Assembly (NCBI RefSeq): GCF_002288525.1
Contig: NZ_CP023068.1
Span: 1,240,001-1,304,000, forward strand
Source: Sinorhizobium sojae CCBAU 05684
GTDB lineage: Bacteria > Pseudomonadota > Alphaproteobacteria > Rhizobiales > Rhizobiaceae
Direction: 5' to 3'
DNA: 64,000 nucleotides
The notes under the pieces were generated by a model, which had not been told where the DNA came from, searched no databases, and worked only from the letters and a program-made list of their open reading frames with translations. The position numbers and the translations under genes are program-made. Below, one piece after another: positions 51,953-60,448 of the stretch (positions are counted from its first letter, which is position 1; the number at the start of each line of letters is the position of its first letter).

Positions 51953-53653
51953 ATGACTTCGAAGCCTGTGGACCTTCCTGCGGACCTTGCGAGCGCCTAT
52001 CTGGCGCTGCTTTCCGAGCGTGAGATGTTACAGGCTGAACGTGATGTCGTTGTTGCCGAGCGCGATACCGTCGTCGCCGAGCGGGACATTGCGGTGGCGC
52101 AAGCCGCCAATGCGCAGGCCATGCTGTCGGACAGTGAGGCCTTGATTGCCAGTCTGGAGCTGGCGATCGAAAAGCTGAAGCGCGAACTGCGCGGCCGGCG
52201 ATCCGAGCGCACGGCGCGCCTGATCGACCAGATGGAATTGCAGCTCGAAGAACTGGTGATGGCAGCGACGGAGGATGAAGCCGCAGCGCAGGCGGCTGCC
52301 GCCAAGACCTCGAGCGTGCGTTCGTTCACGCGCAAACGGCCGGTCCGAAAGCCGTGGCCGGAGGATATCGAACGCGAGCGCGTGGTGATCGATCCCCCAG
52401 TCACCTGTGCATGCTGCGGCGGGTCGCGCCTGTCGAAACTGGGCGAGGACGTCACTGAGACGCTCGAGGAGGTTCCGCGCCGGTTCAAAGTGATCGAGAC
52501 GGTGCGGGAGAAATTTACCTGCCGTGACTGCGAAGCGATCAGCCAGCCGCCGGCGCCGTTCCATGCCACGCCGCGCGGCTTCATCGGTCCTCATCTGCTG
52601 GCGACGATCCTGTTCGATAAGTTCGGCATGCATAGTCCGCTGAACCGCCAGAGCACCCGGTTCAAATGCGAGGGCATCGAGCTTTCGACCTCGACGCTGG
52701 CCGACCAGGTCGGGTATGGAACGGCCGCGCTCCTGCCGATCTTTGATCTGATCGAGGCGCATGTCTTCGCGGCCGAGCGCCTTTTTGGCGACGACACCAC
52801 CATTCCCATTCAGGCCAAAGACAAATGCACGACCGGGCGCATATGGACCTACGTGTGCGATGACCGGCCCTACGGCGGAGCGGCAGCGCCGGCGGCCATA
52901 TACTATGCTTCGAGCGACCGCCGCGGCGAGCATCCGCAGAAGCACCTGGCCGGGTATGGCGGCATTCTGCAGAGTGATTGTTACAATGGCTTCGAGCCGC
53001 TCAGTGTCGCCGAAAAGAAAGCGGTACCGATCACCTTCGCCTTTTGTCATGCGCATGCGCGGCGCAAATTCTTTGAACTGGCCGACATCCAGAAAAATGC
53101 CCGCGACCGCAAACGCAAAGGCAAGCCGATCTCGCCGATCGCCCTGGAGGCCGTCCAACGGTACGATGCGTTGTTTGAGATCGAGCGCGAGATCAATGGA
53201 TTGAGCGCCGAAGAACGACTGGCCGCGCGGCAGGAAAAGAGCAAGCCGCTGTTCGATGACATGCACGAGTGGCTAAAACGGGAGCGCGCCATGCTCAGCA
53301 AATCGTCCGAGGCGATCGAGCCGATCGATTACATGCTGAAGCGGTGGGATGGTTTTGCCCGTTTCCTCGAAGATGGCCGGATTTGTCTCACGAACAATGC
53401 CGCCGAGCGCGCTCTGAGAGGTATTGCACTCGGGCGTCGAAACTGGACCTTTGCCGGTTCCCAGCGTGGCGCCGATCGTGCCGCCATCATGCTCTCCGTC
53501 ATCACGACCTGCCGTCTCAACGACGTCGACCCAAAGGCGTGGCTCGCCGATGTGTTCGCCCGCATCGCCGATCTTCCCGTCTCCCGCCTGCACGAACTGC
53601 TGCCTTGGCAATGGAAGACACACAAAGGGACGGCTATTGCGGCGGCCGCGTAA
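51953..53653 (+). CDS. tnpC: IS66 TnpC transposase (DDE)
   Basis: A 566-residue DDE transposase. A long N-terminal coiled coil (about 15-90, with the repeated VVAERDxxVAERD) is followed by a zinc-finger-like segment (CACCGGSRLSKLG ... FTCRDC). The catalytic domain has LFGDDTTIPIQ, LQSDCYNGF and, near the C-terminus, the Glu in CLTNNAAERALRGIALGRRN. The length is normal for IS66 and no break is seen. Its stop overlaps the opposite-strand DUF6429 gene by 20 bases. Confidence 0.95.
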   Translation: MTSKPVDLPADLASAYLALLSEREMLQAERDVVVAERDTVVAERDIAVAQAANAQAMLSDSEALIASLELAIEKLKRELRGRRSERTARLIDQMELQLEELVMAATEDEAAAQAAAAKTSSVRSFTRKRPVRKPWPEDIERERVVIDPPVTCACCGGSRLSKLGEDVTETLEEVPRRFKVIETVREKFTCRDCEAISQPPAPFHATPRGFIGPHLLATILFDKFGMHSPLNRQSTRFKCEGIELSTSTLADQVGYGTAALLPIFDLIEAHVFAAERLFGDDTTIPIQAKDKCTTGRIWTYVCDDRPYGGAAAPAAIYYASSDRRGEHPQKHLAGYGGILQSDCYNGFEPLSVAEKKAVPITFAFCHAHARRKFFELADIQKNARDRKRKGKPISPIALEAVQRYDALFEIEREINGLSAEERLAARQEKSKPLFDDMHEWLKRERAMLSKSSEAIEPIDYMLKRWDGFARFLEDGRICLTNNAAERALRGIALGRRNWTFAGSQRGADRAAIMLSVITTCRLNDVDPKAWLADVFARIADLPVSRLHELLPWQWKTHKGTAIAAAA

Positions 53654-53867
53654 ACAGCTCCCGGAACAACGCTTCCGAACGCTCCAAGCCTTCATCGGTC
53701 AGGATCAATGACTTCGACTTGTTGACTGGGTCGCCGATCATGCCCTTCTTGTGAAGCCTATCCGTCGTTGCCCAGTCGAAGCCTTTCCAGGCACAACGCT
53801 CGTTATGCAGCGTCAGCCATAACAGCGCCAAAACGGCATCGTCGATCTTGTCCTCATCGATCTCCAT
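53634..53867 (-). CDS. DUF6429-family passenger protein of IS66
   Basis: A 77-residue protein read against the transposase: MEIDEDKIDDAVLALLWLTL, GFDWATTDRLHKKGMIGDPV, LTDEGLERSEALFRELF. This small winged-helix-like family is often found in the same place and orientation at the 3' end of rhizobial IS66 elements. Function unknown. It ends inside the tnpC stop region and starts 57 bases from the right end of the element. Confidence 0.8.
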   Translation of the reverse strand: MEIDEDKIDDAVLALLWLTLHNERCAWKGFDWATTDRLHKKGMIGDPVNKSKSLILTDEGLERSEALFRELFTRPPQ

Positions 53868-53902
53868 GGACCGACGTTACCACGCGCGGCGCCCAAAATC
53901 CC

Positions 53903-53924
53903 GCGGCCCTGCTCGGATGGATAC
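53903..53924 (-). repeat. IS66 right inverted repeat
   Basis: On the minus strand it starts GTATCCATCCGAGC and pairs with the left end at 51100-51121 at 18 of 22 positions. Confidence 0.88.
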
Positions 53925-53932
53925 CGCCCTTC
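53925..53932. repeat. Target-site duplication, right copy
   Basis: CGCCCTTC, identical to 51092-51099, immediately after the right end of the IS66 element. Confidence 0.9.
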
Positions 53933-54075
53933 TCGCGGTAGAGCCGTTCCATCCAGCCGTGAAGGTTCGGATGCTTGCGCCATTAGTGGAGCGCCGTCGC
54001 GGCCTCTTCCACTTCAAAGTCGACCGGCGTGGCGGGCGGTTCGCGAAGGCTGCAGGCGTACATGTCGAGTCCCAT

Positions 54076-54748
54076 GATTTTCTCCTTTCGTCGCTCTGTC
54101 CCGAAGGACGCAGCGTGAAAGGCCGGGCGGCGTCGGTCGCCGCCGTCATGGCCAACACGGGCCTTCTACGAAGGCTGGCGCGGGCAGGCCATAGATGGCA
54201 AGGCGCTGTCCGGCAGAAGCGCAAGAAACAAGAAACCGGAGGGGCTGCAACGCAAAGGAGCCTGGGACCCGCCTTGTCTGGACCGCGCTCGCAATCCGCA
54301 AGGGGACGCGGCGGAGGGTGAGCGGCGCAAGCGCGACCCGAAGCAACGGCGCCGGTCCCGTATGGCGGCGTGGTTGGAATGCCCTGTTGCAAAAGGTTGC
54401 GAAACGGCCGCCGCCCCACTCCCGTTTACCACAGGCTTCGGCCTTCTCTTCGGCGCAATGGAAAGCGCGTTCAGGCCTTCGCCTGCGTCGCTCCGCCAAA
54501 GGCGGAGTGGAAAACGGGAGCGGGTCGGAACTCCTTCTTGTCGCCGCCGAATGGCTGCGCCCTGCGGCACCTGACTGGTAATCGGCCAGACGCCGAGCGC
54601 TACAGCGTGCGATCTGTTTCGCCGCGCCGCTCGTCGGCTTCTTCGGCTCACGCTTTCGACGGATGACGGACAGACACGTCACCGTCCATCAACATCTTGA
54701 ATCGATCAGAGCTGATCGATTCATAAATGTCGTTGGACGCCCTGAGCT
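54076..54748. other. Non-coding stretch upstream of the split gene
   Basis: About 670 GC-rich bases. Open frames here are long only because of base composition; none has family resemblance or a start signal. It should include the former promoter of the MGLDMYA-family gene. Confidence 0.45.
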
Positions 54749-55010
54749 TTGTCCGGCCAAATCTTGGCCACGACCCAGCATTGGTTCCGCCTTTATGTTC
54801 AGCGCATCGATGCAACCAGAAACATGGCACGCTTTTATGAGATATCGATCGAGCCGGATCTCTTGGGTGGCTCGGCGCTCGTCCGCCGTTGGGGCCGTAT
54901 CGGCACCCGCAGCCAGAAGCGTGTCCATCTATTGAGACCGTCAAGCGATAGGTCGCTTCCTTTTCCTGGTTCGCCAGAAGCGAGCGCGCGGCTACCGGAT
55001 CACGAAAAGG
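54749..55010 (+). pseudogene. WGR-domain protein remnant
   Basis: RLYVQRIDATRNMARFYEIS and LVRRWGRIGTRSQKRVHL match a WGR domain, complete through the WGR signature. After VHL the frame is lost; the expected continuation (TVKR-stop-VASFSWFARSERARGYRITKRH, with an in-frame TAG) is found one frame over up to a TAA near 55008. Short WGR proteins of about 85 residues are common on rhizobial plasmids. No good start codon is visible. Confidence 0.65.
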
Positions 55011-55333
55011 CATTAAGGGGTCGGTTCCTGCTCGGGGCGAAATAACTAGAGAGGCGCGCGCCACGGGCTTGTTATGCTCCTTCCACCGTACCCATGACTT
55101 CGTTCATGCAGATTTTATCTGCTCACTTCCTCATTTTTAAGCAGCGGTAGTTCCATGCGTTAGCTTCCTAATCATTGGGCAAGGAGGTGACGGTCTTCGA
55201 GGCCCGGTATTGGGCGCGACGTCGCAACGGCGGACTTCCTGCACTGGAAAGTGCCGACGCTGTGTTGAGCAGAAGACTTCCCCGGCCCTACACAAGACTG
55301 TGGAGCCAATACCTGCGCGAATTGCCCTGGTGC
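55011..55333. other. Intergenic stretch
   Basis: About 320 bases between the WGR remnant and the 3' end of the dehydrogenase gene. No recognisable gene or clear hairpin. Confidence 0.45.
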
Positions 55334-56830
55334 CTACCAGCTTGCCGCGATGTATTTTGTTTCGAGATATTCGAGCATGCCGTGGTGGCTTCCCTCGCGG
55401 CCCAGACCGCTCTGCTTCATGCCGCCGAACGGTGCGGCAGCGTCGGAGACGACGCCTCGGTTGATTCCAACCATGCCACTTTCCAGCCGTCCGGCGACCG
55501 CAAGTGCCCGCTTGAGGTCCCCGCTGAACACATATGATACCAGTCCATATTCGGTGTCGTTGGCCATCTGGACGACCTCGTCTTCCGTCTCAAATGCAAT
55601 GATTGGCGCAACCGGCCCGAAGATTTCTTCGCCAAGAATCTCGGCATCGGGAGAAACGTCTGCCAATACGGTAGGCGGATAATAGAAGCCGTCGCCGTTC
55701 AACCGGCTGCCACCAGTAACCAGTCGGGCTCCCTTGGCAACGGCATCGTCGACCAGGCGTTCCACCTTAGCGACCGCGGCCTCGGTGATCAGTGGCCCGA
55801 GCTGCGTGCTCGGAACAAGTCCTGGTCCGACCTTGAGTGCGGCCATCTCTTCCGCGAACCGCCGCGTGAAGTCCGCCAGAATCCCCTTCTGGACATAGAA
55901 GCGGTTCGCAGCAGTGCAGGCCTCGCCGCCATTGCGCATCTTGGCAACCATTGCTCCAGCGACAGCCGTCTCCAGGTCGGCATCGTCGAATACAATGAAG
56001 GGCGCATTGCCGCCCAGTTCCATTGAGCAGCTGACAACCTGGTCCGCAGCCTCGCGAAGCAGTGTCCGGCCGACGCCAGTCGAGCCAGTAAACGACAACT
56101 TCCGTACCCGCTTGTCATGCAGCATGGCGCCGACCACGGGGCCGGCCTTCTTCGTTGTCACGATGTTGACCACCCCGGCCGGAACGCCTGCCTGCCGCAT
56201 AATTTCGCCGATTGCCAGCGCCGTCAGCGGGGTCTCCGCTGCGGGCTTCAGGATGCATGTACAGCCCGCGGCCAATGCGGGAGCGATCTTCCGTGTCGCC
56301 ATTGCTGCCGGGAAGTTCCAGGGCGTCACCAATACGGCGATACCAATCGGCTCGTGGTTCACAATGATCTGATTGGCGCCCGAAGGTGCAGATCCGAATT
56401 CGCCTGGGGCCCGTACAGCTTCTTCCGCGTACCAGCGGAAAAACTCGGCAGCGTAGGCAACCTCCGACCTGGCGTCCGCAAGTGCCTTGCCGTTTTCGAC
56501 GGTGATCAGTTGCGCCAACCATTCCGCTTGTTCGAGCACAAGGTGAAAGCACCTCATCAAAACGTCCGAGCGACGTCGTGGCGAGGTTGCCTTCCAAGCC
56601 GCAGAGGCCTTTTCCGCCGCGTCGACCGCGGATATTCCATCGGCGATGTCGCCATTGGAGACGGTGGCGATCACACCTGCGGTCGAGGGATCGACCACCT
56701 CAAAGGTGCGGTCCTCTTTTGCAGAGACCCATTCGCCGCCGATGAACAGTTGCGTAGGAGCGCCGCGGACCACGGCAGCCGAGGCCGGAGAGACAAGCGG
56801 CGTTGTTTCTTGCGCGAGAGTTGGTTTCAC
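55334..56830 (-). CDS. NAD(P)-dependent succinate-semialdehyde dehydrogenase-like enzyme
   Basis: A 498-residue aldehyde dehydrogenase of the GabD group. VTPWNFPAAM and GSTGVGRTLL form the NAD site, the general base Glu is in MELGGNAPFIVF and the catalytic Cys in GGEACTAANRFYV; EEIFGPVAPI and FGGMKQSGLGREG follow. It should oxidise succinate semialdehyde or a similar omega-acid aldehyde to the acid. The start is probably GTG 56830 behind GAAGG; a TTG at 56851 is also open. The N-terminus before GGEWVSA is about 35 residues, slightly long. A promoter nearly identical to that of the importer operon lies just upstream, tying it to the PuuB-like oxidase pathway. Confidence 0.9.
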   Translation of the reverse strand: MKPTLAQETTPLVSPASAAVVRGAPTQLFIGGEWVSAKEDRTFEVVDPSTAGVIATVSNGDIADGISAVDAAEKASAAWKATSPRRRSDVLMRCFHLVLEQAEWLAQLITVENGKALADARSEVAYAAEFFRWYAEEAVRAPGEFGSAPSGANQIIVNHEPIGIAVLVTPWNFPAAMATRKIAPALAAGCTCILKPAAETPLTALAIGEIMRQAGVPAGVVNIVTTKKAGPVVGAMLHDKRVRKLSFTGSTGVGRTLLREAADQVVSCSMELGGNAPFIVFDDADLETAVAGAMVAKMRNGGEACTAANRFYVQKGILADFTRRFAEEMAALKVGPGLVPSTQLGPLITEAAVAKVERLVDDAVAKGARLVTGGSRLNGDGFYYPPTVLADVSPDAEILGEEIFGPVAPIIAFETEDEVVQMANDTEYGLVSYVFSGDLKRALAVAGRLESGMVGINRGVVSDAAAPFGGMKQSGLGREGSHHGMLEYLETKYIAASW

Positions 56831-56864
56831 GTTCAGCACCTTCGCTACCAATCAGGTTTGATTG

Positions 56865-56903
56865 CGATCAATATAAGATTGGTTTTGCATTTGGTGTCAA
56901 TAT
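56865..56903 (-). promoter_or_regulatory. Promoter of the dehydrogenase gene, copy A of a duplicated control element
   Basis: On the minus strand TTGACA and TTATAT are separated by 18 bases, a sigma-70-like promoter. The 39 bases agree at 35 positions with 63962-64000, and the downstream block CCTGATTGGTAGCGAA is also shared. The conserved spacer suggests an operator overlapping the promoter. Confidence 0.8.
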
Positions 56904-57047
56904 AGATCAAATTGGTTGCGCAATAATTTGCGTGGGCTCATGAGCGCAAGCGCTACGATCTCGAATGCGCCCTTGTGTAAACAGAGGACGGTCGACGAGG
57001 CTGTGATGAAGACCCCCGGACACTGGCTCCCGCCAGAGGGCGGAAAT

Positions 57048-58358
57048 CTATCGTCGGGCGCGGTACAGGGCGAGGCGGTCCTGCATCCGATAGGCCTGGA
57101 TGATGGCCGGCATAAACCAGGGATTACCACGGTAAAAGGGGATGAAGGCAGGCGGACGGAAGTCGAAGGCTGTGCGCGCTTGCTCGGCATGTCCCAGCAG
57201 CCTATGAGCCGCGCGCGTTCCGATCCATGGCGCCCAGACTACGCCCGAACCGCAGAAGCCGGTCGCATAGACCACGCCGTCCTTTTCGAAGATGCGCGGC
57301 AGCATGTCGCGGTGCATCGCCACATTGCCAAACCAGGTGTGCGACAGGCGCACGTTCTCCAGTTCCGGGAAAAGGTTCACCAGGCCCCGCCGCAGAAACA
57401 GCTTCGGAGCGGCGGGATCGCCTACGCGAGAGCTGTCGCGCCCCCCCAACAGAATGCGCTTGCCGTCGGGCGTCGGGCGGTAGTAGAACCCCAGCTGCCT
57501 GCCCTCGACCATCATCATCCGCTTCGGCATCAGCCGCTCCATAACTTCTGGCGCAAGCTCCTCGGTGACAATGATCCGGCTGCGAACCGGGACTAGCCGG
57601 CGGCGCAAGAAGGGAACCGCGCCATCGGTATAGCCGTCTGTGCAGACCAGAACCTGGCGGGCCTGCACCGTGCCTGCCTCCGTCAGGACACGGAACTCGG
57701 AGCCATCCCTTTCTACCGAAGTCACGCGCGTGCTTGCATGGACGGTCAGTCCCGCAGCCAGCGCCACCCGCAGGAGCTCAGCGTGGAACTTGGCCGGGTG
57801 CAGCCCCCCAATATCCATCCGCGCCATGCCGCCGCGATAGAAATCCGTGCCGATGTAATTGCGCTGTTCAGTGTATGGCACCGCATAGGCCTCGATCCCC
57901 AGTCTCTTCGCCAGCACTTCAGCGCTCCGGGCCGTCTTCTCGTAATCGTCATATCCGATTACGCCCTTGAATTGGCCAACCAGCCGAAAGTCGCACTCGA
58001 GCCCCTCGGTCCTGATGAAGTCATAAAGGAATTCACGGGCGATCTTGCCCTCGGCCTCGATTGCAATTGCCTTCTCTTCGCCGAAGCGCCGGGTAATCGT
58101 GGCGTAATCAGGCCGAATGCTTCCGCTAGTGATCCCGCCGTTACGCGTTGAAGCCCCCTCGCCCGGGTTCAACGCATCGAAGGCTGCGACCGAACGGCCC
58201 TCGCGCGCCAGAACGAGCCCCGCCGATAACCCGGTGTACCCGGCCCCTATGATCGCCACGTCGACCTTCTTGGCCAGCGGCTGCCGCGACAGCGGTTTGA
58301 CGGGTGCCTCTTCCCACCAGTACGGCGAGTTCTTGTCTGCGATTGTGGATTCTTCCAT
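57048..58358 (-). CDS. FAD-dependent amine oxidoreductase (PuuB-like)
   Basis: A 436-residue DAO-superfamily flavoprotein resembling gamma-glutamylputrescine oxidase. It has the PuuB-type N-terminus SPYWWEEAP, the dinucleotide motif VAIIGAGYTGLSAGLVLA, the flavin segment STRNGGITSGSI, and near the end VYATGFCGSGVVWAPWIG. It should oxidise a secondary or primary amine to an aldehyde with release of the amine partner, giving substrate for the aldehyde dehydrogenase encoded next. It is the last gene of the importer operon, 160 bases after the second permease. No gamma-glutamyl-putrescine synthetase is in the window, so the imported compound may already be conjugated. Confidence 0.85.
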   Translation of the reverse strand: MEESTIADKNSPYWWEEAPVKPLSRQPLAKKVDVAIIGAGYTGLSAGLVLAREGRSVAAFDALNPGEGASTRNGGITSGSIRPDYATITRRFGEEKAIAIEAEGKIAREFLYDFIRTEGLECDFRLVGQFKGVIGYDDYEKTARSAEVLAKRLGIEAYAVPYTEQRNYIGTDFYRGGMARMDIGGLHPAKFHAELLRVALAAGLTVHASTRVTSVERDGSEFRVLTEAGTVQARQVLVCTDGYTDGAVPFLRRRLVPVRSRIIVTEELAPEVMERLMPKRMMMVEGRQLGFYYRPTPDGKRILLGGRDSSRVGDPAAPKLFLRRGLVNLFPELENVRLSHTWFGNVAMHRDMLPRIFEKDGVVYATGFCGSGVVWAPWIGTRAAHRLLGHAEQARTAFDFRPPAFIPFYRGNPWFMPAIIQAYRMQDRLALYRARR

Positions 58359-58518
58359 TGGGTTAACTTCTCGTTGAGTGCCACCAAGGCTCTTCGGATT
58401 GCTACAAGATCAGAGGCGGCGTTCGAGCGAAGCAGCTACGGTTCACAGCCTAAAACCATAAAGGTGCGGGTGTGTCTTTCTCTGAGCTACAGACCTCGCC
58501 CGGACGGGCGCGTTCCGG

Positions 58519-59397
58519 TCAGGTGTGATCACCGCGTACATCGAGCGCATCGCGCAGCCCGTCGCCGATGAAGTTGAAGCTGGTTACCGCGATGGTTATG
58601 GCCGCACCCGGAATGATCGCCAGCCACGGTGCGCTACCCAGATACTGCTGCGCGCCGTTCAGCATATTGCCCCAACTGGGCAGCGGCGGCTGAATTCCAT
58701 AGCCGAGGAAGCTGATATAGGCCTCCATGAGGATCGCGCGGGCGACGGTCAGGGTGGCCGCGACAATGATCGGACCAATGGCATTGGGAAGGATCTCGCG
58801 GAACATGATATGGGTTCCGCTTAAGCCCAGCATGCGCCCGGCCTGGACGAATTCCCGCTCGCGAAGCGAGCGGACCTCGGCCTCGACGATCCGGGCAACC
58901 TCCATCCAGCTGGTGGCAGCGATGACGACGGTAATCATCATTGGGCTTGGCTTCAGCGCCGCGGCAAGCGCCAGCACCAGGAAGATCGACGGGAAGGACA
59001 GGAACCCATCCACCGTACGCATCAGGGTCGTTCCGATCCAACCGCCCCGATAGCCCGCGAGTACGCCGACGAGGGTTCCGATCAGCGTCGACAACAGCAT
59101 CGCGGAGAAGCCGACCAGCAGGGAAATCCGCCCCGCCATGAAGAGCCGTGCCGCCAAGTCCCGTCCCAGCGGATCGGTGCCCAGATAATGGTGGCCGGTG
59201 AAGGGCGGAGCAAAGCGGGCGCGCAGATCGATGTAGAGTGAATCATACGGAAGGAGGTACGGGCCCAAGACGCACGCGAGCGTCAGGACGGCGATCATTA
59301 CCATCCCGAGCAGGGCCAGATGGTGGTTCATGAAGCGGTGTGCAGTTCGGCTGTTCCACCAACGCTCCTGGCGTGAATTTGCGACAATGGCGGTCAT
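58519..59397 (-). CDS. Peptide/opine ABC transporter permease (DppC type)
   Basis: A 292-residue permease with an N-terminal cytoplasmic stretch, then about six helices. GTDPLGRDLAARLFMAGRISLLVGF is the hallmark of the DppC/OppC group, and the EAA loop reads REFVQAGRMLGLSGTHIMFREILP. ATG 59397 follows AGGAGG; a longer frame from 59424 is less likely. It pairs with the DppB-type permease upstream. Confidence 0.92.
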   Translation of the reverse strand: MTAIVANSRQERWWNSRTAHRFMNHHLALLGMVMIAVLTLACVLGPYLLPYDSLYIDLRARFAPPFTGHHYLGTDPLGRDLAARLFMAGRISLLVGFSAMLLSTLIGTLVGVLAGYRGGWIGTTLMRTVDGFLSFPSIFLVLALAAALKPSPMMITVVIAATSWMEVARIVEAEVRSLREREFVQAGRMLGLSGTHIMFREILPNAIGPIIVAATLTVARAILMEAYISFLGYGIQPPLPSWGNMLNGAQQYLGSAPWLAIIPGAAITIAVTSFNFIGDGLRDALDVRGDHT

Positions 59398-59431
59398 AAT
59401 GGTGGCCTCCTGTTGAGCGTCCATGAGGCGC

Positions 59432-60382
59432 TTAGCTCAGACGGATACGGGGATCTATGATGGCGACGACGATGTCGGCGATCAGGTTGCACAGCACCAC
59501 GAGTATCGCCGAGAACATGAGCAGCCCCATCACCACCGGGTAGTCGCTGTAGCCGAGACTGTCGAGGAACAGCCGGCCCATTCCCGGCCAGGTAAACACC
59601 GTCTCGGTGACCAGGGCGCCGGTCAGGACGCTGGGAAGCTGCATTCCCGCGAGCGTGATCATCGGCAGCAAGGCATTGCCGACGACATGCTTCATCAATA
59701 TCCGGCGCTCGCTTAGTCCCTTCGCGCGGGCGGTCTTGACGAATTCCTGGCTGATAACGTCAAGCGTCGCGGATCGCATGTAGCGGCTCCAGATGGCGAC
59801 ATGGACCAGCGCCAGCACGATGCTCGGCATGATCAGGTGATGAAGGTAGTTCAGGACCGAGCCGTCGCCGATCGTGTACATGTTGCCGGCCGGCAGCCAG
59901 CCGAGCCGCAGCGAAAACACATAGATGCCGACCAGCCCGAACCAGAAGGTCGGGATTGACAACGCCACCATCGCGCCGACTGTTGCCAGGTAGTCAAAAG
60001 CCGAATAGCGGTGCGTGGCACCGTGAATGCCGATCCAGGTGCCGACGGCGATGGCGATGACGGTGGAGGACCCCATCAACAACAGCGTCGCAACAAGGTG
60101 GCGGCCAATCACGTCCAGCACGGGAGCACCGTCGCGGAAGGAGTGACCCCAGTCACCCTGGACGAGGCGCCAGGCCCAGTCCAGATATTGCACCCACAGC
60201 GGACGGTTGAGCCCCAGCTGCTCCTTCAGGCGATTGAGATCGTCCTGGGTCATGCTGGGATCGAGCCCGAATTGCGCCAGCGGACCGCCCGGAAGGAGGT
60301 TGAGGACGACGAAGCCGATGACCGAAACGATCAGGAGCAGGACGAGGCTCTGTGAAAGGCGATTGAGCAGGAAGCCGCGCAT
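59432..60382 (-). CDS. Peptide/opine ABC transporter permease (DppB type)
   Basis: A 316-residue permease: N-terminal helix MRGFLLNRLSQSLVLLLIVS, then a periplasmic loop with LGLNRPLWVQYLDW, the usual DppB landmark, five more helices and the EAA loop FVKTARAKGLSERRILMKHVVGNAL. AAGGAGGAG precedes the ATG. It follows the binding-protein gene by 66 bases. Confidence 0.92.
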   Translation of the reverse strand: MRGFLLNRLSQSLVLLLIVSVIGFVVLNLLPGGPLAQFGLDPSMTQDDLNRLKEQLGLNRPLWVQYLDWAWRLVQGDWGHSFRDGAPVLDVIGRHLVATLLLMGSSTVIAIAVGTWIGIHGATHRYSAFDYLATVGAMVALSIPTFWFGLVGIYVFSLRLGWLPAGNMYTIGDGSVLNYLHHLIMPSIVLALVHVAIWSRYMRSATLDVISQEFVKTARAKGLSERRILMKHVVGNALLPMITLAGMQLPSVLTGALVTETVFTWPGMGRLFLDSLGYSDYPVVMGLLMFSAILVVLCNLIADIVVAIIDPRIRLS

Positions 60383-60448
60383 TGGCTCTCCTCCTTCATG
60401 ACAGCGTAAATGAATGGCCGCCGCCGCGGACGGCGGCGGCCGCGTATG

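Larger units (their letters stand above)
51100..53924 (+). mobile_element. Complete IS66-family insertion sequence (2825 bp)
   Basis: The element carries tnpA, tnpB and tnpC in the usual order plus a DUF6429 gene on the opposite strand. Its ends are imperfect inverted repeats: from 51100 inward and from 53924 inward (other strand), 18 of 22 bases agree, both starting GTA and sharing CATCCGAG and GGGCCGC. An exact 8-base direct repeat, CGCCCTTC, flanks the element. It sits inside the MGLDMYA-family gene on the minus strand. All transposition genes look intact, so it may be active. Confidence 0.93.
50962..54075 (-). pseudogene. Small conserved gene (MGLDMYA family) split by IS66
   Basis: The 5' part (54075 to 53925) reads MGLDMYACSLREPPATPVDF ... 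ALH-stop-WRKHPNLHGWMERLY; the 3' part (51099 to 50962) continues KGGTHANFNCINLQLSADDL ... GFFFGVSDGS. Removing the IS66 element and one copy of the target duplication restores a single frame across LYREKGGTHANFNC. From memory, this is a family of short rhizobial/phage proteins starting MGLDMYA, sometimes misannotated as phosphoglycerate kinase. The copy also has a TAA in place of the Tyr codon before WRKHP and lacks its C-terminus after SDGS. AGGAG precedes the ATG. Confidence 0.8.

Noticed and set aside
53877..54419. Long minus-strand frame of about 180 codons
   Set aside because: It overlaps the real 5' part of the MGLDMYA-family pseudogene in another frame and owes its length to GC-rich composition.
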